A DNA stretch of 64,000 bases from an uncultured Lachnospiraceae bacterium. Lineage in GTDB: Bacteria > Bacillota > Clostridia > Lachnospirales > Lachnospiraceae. Under the pieces are notes generated by a model that was not told where the DNA came from, did no database searches, and saw only the letters and a list, made by a program, of their open reading frames with translations. The number at the start of each line of letters is the position of its first letter. Position 1 is the first letter of the stretch. A program made the position numbers and the translations under genes. This document shows, piece by piece, positions 46,301 to 52,302 of the stretch. The stretch covers positions 124,001 to 188,000 of the forward strand of contig CAMVPR010000001.1 of the NCBI GenBank assembly GCA_947169385.1, given 5' to 3'.

Positions 46301-47464
46301 CGTCTTCTTAAGAAATGCACAAAACTCTTCAGGACTACACTTCTTCTTAGGAAGGGATTCACCACTCTTTACTGATTTAAAATTATAAGAATAAGCAGTA
46401 TAGTTAGTTATGTCTTTATTGCTGTATCTAAAAACATCATAGTAAACCGAAGAATCATAATACTTCTTAACAATCATTTTAAGATTCGAAAGATCCTTCT
46501 TATGTTGCTCGTATACCTTAACTTTAGCTTCAGATATATAATTACTTCCGGAAAGAATATCAGAAAGAACACTCCACTCATACATCGAAACAAGTCTGGC
46601 GACAACCTCACCATCATCACCCAACTGAGGAAGAATCTCTTCCATATCACTACTTATAGAGAAACTGATATCCTCCTCAACAATTGAGTTAGGAAATAAT
46701 TTACTATAACTAACCTTTCCACCAGATATAAATGTTACCAATTCCTTCTTACTGATAAAATAATCATCATCCGGAATCTTCCCGGCATATAGAAATTCTT
46801 TAAACTTAAGCTTTTTATTATTAACTCCCTTGATCTTAAGAATTCTTCCAAATTCATCAACATCAACAGAATCCCAAGGGAGATCAAATCCTTGCGACTC
46901 AAAATAATTAACAAAATTATTGTAAATTGAACCAAACTCAAGTACTTTATCTGCTCTATCAGGACTTACTTCACTTAAAAAATGGCCTCTGTGAGCAACT
47001 AACCAATCAACTGCAATATTGATAAGCCTGATATCAAATTTCTTACTTTCATTAGTCATAAGATCCATCAAAAGGTGATGAATCGTTGGATATTCTTCGT
47101 GAAATCTCTTATCATCATATGAATCTCCATTAAAGTATAAAAATGGGTAGTCGGATTTAGTCTTGTCTTCTGAATATAGAGCGCTCTCCTTCTTCCTAAT
47201 ATAAAAATCCTGATCTATCTTACACACTTCCGGAGCGAATATCTCATCAATTAAAACAACCCTCTGTTGTCTTCTGTCTAATCTTCTCCTGGCAGTTCTA
47301 AAGCTTCTCCGCTCTGCACTCTGATTAGCAGCATCGAAAAGGTGTGACCCCCACATAGCTTCACCTTTGTGTTTCATAAGATTATATCGATTGTCAGTTA
47401 CTGCGTAACCTACTGAATCTGTACCAATATCTAACCCAATGTAATAATTTTTTGTATTTTTCAT
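43394..47464 (-). CDS. cas9: CRISPR effector nuclease Cas9, type II-A
   Basis: The start is set at 47464 (MKNTKNYYIGLDIGTDSVG), behind AGGAG with 10-base spacing. The 20 residues upstream in the same frame come from translating the tracrRNA anti-repeat and are not protein. The 1356-residue product has RuvC-I with catalytic Asp12, an Arg-rich bridge helix (RRSFRTARRRLDRRQQR), a long helical lobe and RuvC-II with Glu (IFVEMARGP). The HNH domain has YNIDHIYPQS, and RuvC-III has HHAKDAYLN. All nuclease residues are present. The C-terminal PAM-interacting part is full length. PAM is unknown. First gene of cas9-cas1-cas2-csn2. Confidence 0.97.
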   Translation of the reverse strand: MKNTKNYYIGLDIGTDSVGYAVTDNRYNLMKHKGEAMWGSHLFDAANQSAERRSFRTARRRLDRRQQRVVLIDEIFAPEVCKIDQDFYIRKKESALYSEDKTKSDYPFLYFNGDSYDDKRFHEEYPTIHHLLMDLMTNESKKFDIRLINIAVDWLVAHRGHFLSEVSPDRADKVLEFGSIYNNFVNYFESQGFDLPWDSVDVDEFGRILKIKGVNNKKLKFKEFLYAGKIPDDDYFISKKELVTFISGGKVSYSKLFPNSIVEEDISFSISSDMEEILPQLGDDGEVVARLVSMYEWSVLSDILSGSNYISEAKVKVYEQHKKDLSNLKMIVKKYYDSSVYYDVFRYSNKDITNYTAYSYNFKSVKSGESLPKKKCSPEEFCAFLKKTLKLDSLDFKTEDADIINDMIERINDNTFMPKQVNTDNRVIPYQLYYVELKKILENAEKHYPFLTEVDEDGYSNVKKIMDTFTFRIPYYVGPLRKDNSDNAWLVRKAEGKIYPWNFDKLVDRDASENEFINRMTNMCTYIPGKNVLPKNSLLYMKYNVLNEINNLKVNETKISVEAKQGIYNDLFCKRAKVTPKNIVDYLFSNDYMKKDDVVSGIDITIKSSLKSQYEFRNLLNKNILNENDVEKIIERCTYTEDKLRYKHWLKDEYSTLSEDDIKYISRLKYKDFGRLSRFFLDELEGADKETGEIGTIMYFLWESNDNLMQLLSDKYTFREKIDEYRTAYYQEHKKSIVDQMEELGLSNAVKRPVTRTLAVVKDVVSAMGGCPRKIFVEMARGPEEDKGRKLSRKEQILGLYSQVEEDTRELEKQLEDMGDMANNRLQSEALFLYYLQLGKCMYSGESIDVSQLKTTKYNIDHIYPQSLVKDDSVLNNKVLVLSEINGDKKDEYPIRADIRSKMHSYWKKLADNGLITKEKYARLIRSNGFTDEEKMGFINRQLVETRQSMKAVTQLLNNLYPDTEIVYVKAKLASDFKQVFELPPKSRIINDLHHAKDAYLNIVAGNVYHERFTKKFFSVNDKYSLNTKVIFTRELIRGDEIVWSGAEDIDRVKKIYLKNNIHLTRYAFCQKGGLFDQMPLKKGNGQIPLKKGKDIAKYGGYNKATATFFTVARYLRGGKREVSFVPVELMSSERFLNDDKYAIEYVTGFLSNLNSKKIEDVELPLGKRVIKYKSVLSLDGFKVWVNGKANGGKIVLLTSSESLVLSEEFIRYVSKLEKYSEKKKNNKAFCHDSEHDGLSEESNVSLYDALTSKLMTNHFIKMPNNQAETLSVGRDRFIKLSFDEQVETLFKCVELLKSGRTGGVDLKGIGGKSSSGAATIGANLSSCKYISVKIIDESPSGIFTKESINLLELLK

Positions 47465-47465
47465 A

Positions 47466-47493
47466 TTGACATTTCTCCTGAATGTGTTATTCT
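47466..47493 (+). promoter_or_regulatory. tracrRNA promoter overlapping the cas9 start
   Basis: TTGACA (47466-47471) and TATTCT (47488-47493) are 16 bases apart, and TG at 47485-47486 makes an extended -10. Transcription would begin near 47500, exactly at the anti-repeat. The -35 box lies 1 base from the cas9 start codon, and the -10 covers its 5' untranslated region. tracrRNA and cas9 promoters thus face away from overlapping DNA and could interfere. Confidence 0.8.
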
Positions 47494-47499
47494 TGTAAG

Positions 47500-47613
47500 T
47501 GAATTCAGAGCCCTCTGGATTCACACTACGAGTTCAAATAAAAATTATTTCAAATCGTCACTTAAGTGACCGCACAGTGTGTGCATATTACAAAGTCCGT
47601 AAGGACTTTTTTT
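47500..47613 (+). ncRNA. tracrRNA
   Basis: The anti-repeat (47501-47540) matches the repeat apart from changes that keep or modify pairing: CACACTAC pairs with GTAGTG, a bulge follows, then TTCAAAT pairs with the repeat start. Downstream are a perfect stem GTCACTTAAGTGAC (47557-47570), a stem GCACA-GTG-TGTGC (47572-47584), and a terminator AAAGTCC-GTAA-GGACTTT with a T-run ending at 47613. This order, lower stem, nexus-like hairpin and terminator, is that of type II-A tracrRNAs. The RNA is transcribed opposite to cas9 and the array. Confidence 0.92.
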
Positions 47614-47617
47614 ATTG

Positions 47618-48607
47618 CTATCCTCCCAATCCTGCTTTCATCCTACATCTCCTCTCATATTCTTCCCTAACGTCATCCGGCGCTACAATCGTAGTATCTC
47701 CATCAAGCCCAAACAACCATCCGTAAAACTGACCGCTTACAACAACATTGACTGTAACCTCAAATGTATTGTCATCAACTCTATGTATGTCTAAATCCGT
47801 TCCGAATCTATCAACAATTACATTAGCTAGCTGCGACGGCAACTTCAAAGTGACGTTTCTTGGTGTACCATTATACATCTCGAACATATTCTGATTAAAC
47901 TTAACAAAGTAATCTTCATCACAAGATCTACTCTTCTCAGTTAATTCATCTAACTCTGTCATGCTAACAATCTTATCAACTCGATAGTGCCTCGTTTCCT
48001 CACGATAAACATCATAACCAACCAAATAATAATATGTATTATTCCAAACCAGGGTAATTGGTTCAACAATATAATATGCGCCACCTCTATGAAACTCTTT
48101 CTCTTTATTGATATCCCAACTAAAATATCTGAAACGAAGCCTATGCCTATTCATAATAGCGCTCTGAATAATATCTGTATTAATGAAAATAGATTCGTTC
48201 ATACTCTTTATTCTGTGAGACACCACTACATTAGATTTAAGCGTAGCCGCCTCATTAACACTCGTAAGTTCACACAACTTCTTAATAATAGTTGTGGACT
48301 TCTTAGAAGTTATAAATCTACTAGATTGAACAATATCAACCAATAGTTTAAGCTCAGCTAACTCAAATAGCCTACTACCAATATGGTATTCTACACGGGT
48401 ACCAACTCTATCTTCTATTATGTCCATCCCCATCTTCTCAAGGAATTTAATGTCGTAATAAATAGACTTCCTATCAGCATTTATGCTGTATTCCTCCAAG
48501 TGATTCTGAATATCTTTATTCGTTAATCCATGACTATCGTCTGAATACTTATACAATATCTCAAGAATACGAATAATCTTCTCTCTGGAATTAGTTCTTT
48601 CTGCCAT
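47618..48607 (-). CDS. WYL-domain transcriptional regulator
   Basis: An N-terminal winged helix (REKIIRILEILYKYSD, then GLTNKDIQNHLEEYSINADRKSIYYDIKFLEKMG) is followed by a WYL domain (about residues 140-225; YIVEPITLVWNNTYYYLVGYD, RHYRVDKI) and a C-terminal WCX-type extension. WYL proteins sense ligands, often nucleotides or nucleic acid, and several control CRISPR-Cas or phage defence genes. It is transcribed toward cas9 with the tracrRNA terminator in between. It probably has its own promoter. Control of the cas operon is an inference from position. Confidence 0.88.
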   Translation of the reverse strand: MAERTNSREKIIRILEILYKYSDDSHGLTNKDIQNHLEEYSINADRKSIYYDIKFLEKMGMDIIEDRVGTRVEYHIGSRLFELAELKLLVDIVQSSRFITSKKSTTIIKKLCELTSVNEAATLKSNVVVSHRIKSMNESIFINTDIIQSAIMNRHRLRFRYFSWDINKEKEFHRGGAYYIVEPITLVWNNTYYYLVGYDVYREETRHYRVDKIVSMTELDELTEKSRSCDEDYFVKFNQNMFEMYNGTPRNVTLKLPSQLANVIVDRFGTDLDIHRVDDNTFEVTVNVVVSGQFYGWLFGLDGDTTIVAPDDVREEYERRCRMKAGLGG

Positions 48608-48642
48608 ATCATACCCCTAATCGCCAATTAAAAATCATTCAT

Positions 48643-48671
48643 ATTATACCATTATTCCTAATGAATCTCCA
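48643..48671 (-). promoter_or_regulatory. Promoter of the WYL regulator gene
   Basis: On the minus strand TGGAGA (48666-48671) and TATAAT (48643-48648) are separated by 17 bases, placing the start about 30 bases before the ATG at 48607. Confidence 0.7.
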
Positions 48672-48759
48672 CTTAAAATATTCATCTGTACATTGTAAGG
48701 TACAGTTCGAAAGTACTTATTAATCAACCAGTATAATTATACATTTCTGCGTTTTCTAG

Positions 48760-49252
48760 TATTTATCCTAAGTACTCAGTAGGAACTGTCCTAATGTCAT
48801 TTAGTTAAGCTTTTAACATACTAACACAGGTCAAATACATGTCATTCTGAGCGTAAGCGAAGAATCTTTATCCCGAATGAAATGAGGGATAATATGAACA
48901 CTTATCGAACGAAGTGAGATTAGTGAGAATATATGCCGGGAGCTTAATGAAGCCGAGTCGTAGACGAAAGCTGAATTTAGCGATGCGGTATAACAGTTAC
49001 CGTAACTTTATGAATACCAAAGCTTGAAGAAGTATTGACCTTCTAAAGAAGGTCAAAGATCCTTCGCTTCGCTCAGGATGACATTTTTAATAATGAAGCC
49101 CTTATCTTAATGACATTGTCCCCTTTGGGTACTTATAAGATTCTTCGCTTCGCTCAGAATGACATAATTATGATATAACATCATTCACTATCTGTAACAA
49201 CGAACATAGTTCGCCATATACGGAGCACAATGTGCTCCGCTACGGGTATTAT
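48760..49252. repeat. Noncoding stretch filled with dispersed repeats
   Basis: No gene is visible. In order there is a segment whose inverted copy lies at 50527-50560 (GTCATTTAGTTAAGCTTTTA near 48799) and a composite TGTCATTCTGAGCG/CGAGGGATAA repeat (48840-48893). Next comes a region with possible remote likeness to the long hairpin elements (48930-49010), GATCCTTCGC...GGATGACA (49056) and GATTCTTCGC...GAATGACA (49140). A double hairpin with GGAGCACAATGTGCTCC (49195-49248) ends the run. Confidence 0.75.
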
Positions 49253-49265
49253 ATGTTATCCACAA

Positions 49266-49300
49266 CAAAAAAAGCTAACCAGGTATCCCCGGTTAGCCTT
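49266..49300 (-). terminator. Intrinsic terminator of CAP-domain gene
   Basis: On the minus strand GGCTAACC and GGTTAGC form a stem followed by TTTTTTTG. It lies just past the CAP gene stop and is nearly the same sequence as the terminator at 36375. Confidence 0.85.
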
Positions 49301-49312
49301 TCGTATCATTAT

Positions 49313-50233
49313 CTATTCCACCGAAACGTATATATCCTTGGTTACTCCGCCGTATGTTACGGTAAGCTTAGTGTTGCCGACACCGACGGATTTGAGTTTG
49401 CCGTCAGAAGTCATCTCGACTACGTTATCATTTGCAATCGTCATACTGTCTGCCTTATAAAGCTTGCCGGATTTTATGCCTCCGATAGTCACATCTATGT
49501 CAATCGCTTTGGTATCGTTTAAGGCAAGCTTGATATTGTCGGTAACAATCTTAACCTTCGATGCGGTAATCTCCATAACCTGATTGCGCTTGCCGGATGT
49601 GCCACTCTTCGCCTTCTTGAGATCTTGAGAAGAGAACTCTCCACTAACAGTGTAGTAACCGCCCTCCGTCAGTTTAAAGCAAGCAAGCCCGATATATTTA
49701 TTGTTGGGATTAATCATCTGCGTATAGTGCCCAGTAACAGCGTTCTTGTTCTTCTTGACCCAGTCTTTCTTCTCACCGCACCATTGCTTGATACCCTGAA
49801 TCATACCGCTTCCGTTCCAGGCTAAAACTTCACCCCATGATTGAACTCCTCCGTATTTGGTTGTAAAACAGGAGGTCCCATTAGGTCTCGTATGACTGCT
49901 CACAACCGCTGCCTCTGCAGCTCTAGTCTCTGCAATCCACAAAAGCTCTTTAGAAAGCTTGATAGGCTTGTAATCCTTCTTCTTAAGCTTCTTACCGGTT
50001 GCCGGATTGATATAGTGCTTGTTGCACGCTTCCTTACGGTACTTATTAACAAGCTTGACCGCTTTCTCCAAATCTCCGGAGAACTTGCCTGACACCGTAA
50101 CCAGAACATTTCCTTCATTGGCCTTGGCTACGTCGGTCTCTCTTGTAGAAACCGCAGCAGCATTAATCATCAATGAAAATGAAAGCACTACGGCCATGAT
50201 CATAACAACAGATATTTTAAACATTTTCTTCAT
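49313..50233 (-). CDS. Secreted CAP-domain protein with BIG2-like domain
   Basis: The ATG at 50233 (MKKMFKISVV) follows AGGAGG by 6 bases and gives a signal peptide cleaved near INAAA. Residues ~55-205 form a CAP/SCP domain: ELLWIAETRAAEAAVVSSH, GVQSWGEVLAWNG, WVKKNKNAVTGHYTQMINP and YIGLACF. The C-terminal ~85 residues look like a bacterial Ig-like (BIG2) module ending KLTVTYGGVTKDIYVSVE. CAP proteins are extracellular and in clostridia often linked to the cell wall; the function here is unknown. Confidence 0.88.
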   Translation of the reverse strand: MKKMFKISVVMIMAVVLSFSLMINAAAVSTRETDVAKANEGNVLVTVSGKFSGDLEKAVKLVNKYRKEACNKHYINPATGKKLKKKDYKPIKLSKELLWIAETRAAEAAVVSSHTRPNGTSCFTTKYGGVQSWGEVLAWNGSGMIQGIKQWCGEKKDWVKKNKNAVTGHYTQMINPNNKYIGLACFKLTEGGYYTVSGEFSSQDLKKAKSGTSGKRNQVMEITASKVKIVTDNIKLALNDTKAIDIDVTIGGIKSGKLYKADSMTIANDNVVEMTSDGKLKSVGVGNTKLTVTYGGVTKDIYVSVE

Positions 50234-50352
50234 AGGCATCCTCCTTGAAATAACATACTCCCTATATATGTAATATATCTCAAATGCGGCGTATTTTCAA
50301 TATAAATGTATGCTAAGTGAGTAGTAATTTTCCCTCTTTTCATTCGGGAGAA

Positions 50353-50516
50353 AGATTCTTCGCTTCGCTCAGAATGACAAGGTGGTTAATTAATCAACGA
50401 TAATTTAGTCATCAACAGTTTTAATTTAGTCATTTTAAATTATTTTGACTAAATTGACTTGCGCGATGACTAAATTGATTTACTATTTAAGATTCTTCGC
50501 TTCGCTCAGAATGACA
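50353..50516. repeat. Four phased TTTAGTCA sites between two dispersed repeats
   Basis: Two GATTCTTCGC...GAATGACA units (50353 and 50489, same orientation) enclose four copies of one site. AATTTAGTCAT occurs at 50402 and 50423, and its inverse TGACTAAATT at 50446 and 50467. Within each pair the period is 21 bases. The arrangement is symmetrical, like a binding array for a dimeric protein or the arms of a small mobile element. Confidence 0.7.
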
Positions 50517-50599
50517 TGTATTTGGTATGTATTAGCATGTTAAAAGCTTAACTAAATGACATCGGGCCTGTCCCCACTGGTAAGTTAGCTAAAATACAA

Positions 50600-50628
50600 T
50601 TGACACTATATCGTCAGAACGATATAAT
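50600..50628 (+). promoter_or_regulatory. Consensus promoter with embedded palindrome
   Basis: TTGACA (50600-50605) and TATAAT (50623-50628) match consensus with a 17-base spacer. A perfect palindrome TATATCGT-CAGA-ACGATATA (50607-50626) fills the spacer and enters the -10 box. This is an ideal operator for autorepression of the DUF3990/HTH operon that starts 31 bases further on. Confidence 0.88.
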
Positions 50629-50658
50629 ATAAGAAATGAAGAAATGAGGTGAATATAC

Positions 50659-51360
50659 ATGAATAAAATCATCGACCTATATCATGGTTCAGACCATATC
50701 ATAACAAAACCTGAATACGGAGTTGGTAAAATCAATAACGATTACGGTCTGGGGTTTTATTGTACTATTTCACCGAATCTTGCCAAAGAATGGGCTGTAG
50801 ACGATAATCGCAATGGTTATGCCAATCATTATAAGCTTGATACTACCTCATTAAAGCATTTGAATCTTAATAACGGCGAGTATCACATACTAAATTGGCT
50901 GGCAATGCTTTTAGAGAATCGTATTTTTGATATAAGTACTCCTATAGCATCACAAGCTAGAGATTATATAATTACCAACTACCTGCCTTCGTATAAAGAT
51001 TATGACATTATAACCGGCTATAGAGCGGACGATTCATATTTTTCATTTGCTCGCGCATTCTTAAACAACACTATCTCGTTGGCAGACTTAGAACAATCAA
51101 TGATGCTTGGCGAATTAGGTGAACAGGTTGTTATTATCAGTCGCCAGGCATTTGAACAACTTGAGTACAGAGGAAATGAAGAAGCTTTCAGCAACATTTA
51201 CTATCCACTAAAAAAGAACAGAGATGACAAGGCTCGTAACAACTACCAAAAGATAAAGAACAATTCCGGAATCGACGGAACTTATATCCTTGATATATTA
51301 AGAGAGGGGTGGACTAACGATGACGCACGCTTACGCAGAATACTATCTGGAAGACGCTAG
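50659..51360 (+). CDS. DUF3990 protein, putative ADP-ribosyltransferase toxin
   Basis: The 233-residue protein starts MNKIIDLYHGSDHII and continues with GLGFYCTISPNLAKEWA and, near residue 155, GELGEQVVIIS. The order of His (YHGS), Tyr (GFYCT) and Glu (GEQ) resembles the H-Y-E triad of ADP-ribosyltransferases, as has been proposed for DUF3990. Its target is unknown. The AGGTG site lies just before the ATG. It overlaps the following HTH gene by 41 bases and shares its autoregulated-looking promoter, so a toxin-antitoxin role is likely. Confidence 0.8.
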   Translation: MNKIIDLYHGSDHIITKPEYGVGKINNDYGLGFYCTISPNLAKEWAVDDNRNGYANHYKLDTTSLKHLNLNNGEYHILNWLAMLLENRIFDISTPIASQARDYIITNYLPSYKDYDIITGYRADDSYFSFARAFLNNTISLADLEQSMMLGELGEQVVIISRQAFEQLEYRGNEEAFSNIYYPLKKNRDDKARNNYQKIKNNSGIDGTYILDILREGWTNDDARLRRILSGRR

Positions 51361-51964
51361 AGACAATTTAGGTCTAATGTTGGACTTCGCAACCAATACC
51401 CATCATTATGATTGCGATGAATTCTTCTCATGGTTCATATCTTCAGGCATAGCCGAGAATTTCGAAAATGCTAACCCCAAATATATCTGTGGCATGTCAG
51501 GTATCGAACTCGCCGACGAAGTATGTTATAGAACTACTGGCAAGAGACTTGATTTAAATGCTACATTTTCACTGAATCGCAGCCCCGAATTCTGGGCGGG
51601 GTGGATTCTCGCATATTATCAGTGGAATAGTCGAGTTAGATTTGAGGAGATGATGAGTTATTCTCTAACACCTAGTAAAACTATATCTATGTATATTTTA
51701 CATGAAGCTCCGGAAAGCAAGTTTTTTGAAAATGCAGACAGAATCATAGCAGAAGCCAAGGCTAAATCTCCGTCCAAGCTCAGCACAATAAGAAAAGCCA
51801 GAGGCATGTCTCAGCACGAGCTTGCTGAAGCCTCCGGTGTTTCTCTTAGAATGATTCAATTGTATGAACAGAAGCAAAATGATATCTCCCGCGCGCAAGT
51901 AAGAACTCTGTTCTATCTTTCTCAAATATTAGGATGTAAGATAGAAGATATAATTGAACTATAG
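51320..51964 (+). CDS. HTH-domain partner of DUF3990 protein (putative antitoxin)
   Basis: The N-terminal ~145 residues are unlike known DNA-binding domains and contain GWILAYYQWNSRVRFEEMM. The C-terminal ~65 residues form an XRE helix-turn-helix (KARGMSQHELAEASGVSLRMIQLYEQ). The N-terminal part may bind and neutralise the toxin, and the C-terminal part may bind the palindrome at 50607-50626. Overlap with the toxin gene implies coupled translation. Confidence 0.82.
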   Translation: MTHAYAEYYLEDARDNLGLMLDFATNTHHYDCDEFFSWFISSGIAENFENANPKYICGMSGIELADEVCYRTTGKRLDLNATFSLNRSPEFWAGWILAYYQWNSRVRFEEMMSYSLTPSKTISMYILHEAPESKFFENADRIIAEAKAKSPSKLSTIRKARGMSQHELAEASGVSLRMIQLYEQKQNDISRAQVRTLFYLSQILGCKIEDIIEL

Positions 51965-51967
51965 AAT

Positions 51968-52163
51968 AAAGATTCTTCGCTTCGCTCAGAATGACATAAT
52001 TATAATATAACACCATTCATATTCGTAGCGGCGAACATTGTTCGCCATATATGGAGCACAATGTGCTCCGCTACGGGTATATGTCATCCTGAGGAACGCA
52101 GTGACGAAGGATCTTTAAGATTCTTCGCTTCGCTCAGAATGGCAGGGTTCAGAATGGCAGGGT
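51968..52163. repeat. Repeat cluster, duplicate of 49140-49252
   Basis: The stretch 51968-52082 repeats 49140-49252 in the same orientation: the GATTCTTCGC unit, a shared ATAATTAT.ATATAACA linker and the double hairpin ending GCTCCGCTACGGGTAT. Further dispersed units at 52083 and 52120 follow, with AGAATGGCAGGGTT written twice. The duplicates flank the CAP and DUF3990 genes. Confidence 0.8.
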
Positions 52164-52302
52164 TAATATATTATTTCTTAGTTTGTTATATATTTGTTGC
52201 TACTAAAGGAGTATAATTAAAGCAAACTATGAATCGGGTTTTCAAAACCATATGAAAGACACTAGCGGGATGTTTATATTATAAAGATAAAGGAGAATGA
52301 CT

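Noticed and set aside
47465..47524. A 20-residue N-terminal extension of Cas9
   Set aside because: It is the translated anti-repeat of the tracrRNA; the RuvC-I start and ribosome site place the true start at 47464.
48900..49015. A fourth copy of the long hairpin element
   Set aside because: The words GAATTTAGCGATGCGGTAT and GAGCTTAATGAAG are only loosely similar, and the terminal arms are not found.
52210..52300. A cyclic-di-GMP riboswitch before the kinase-like gene, suggested by GCAAAC and GAAAG words
   Set aside because: The order and the conserved core of GEMM-I or GEMM-II do not fit.
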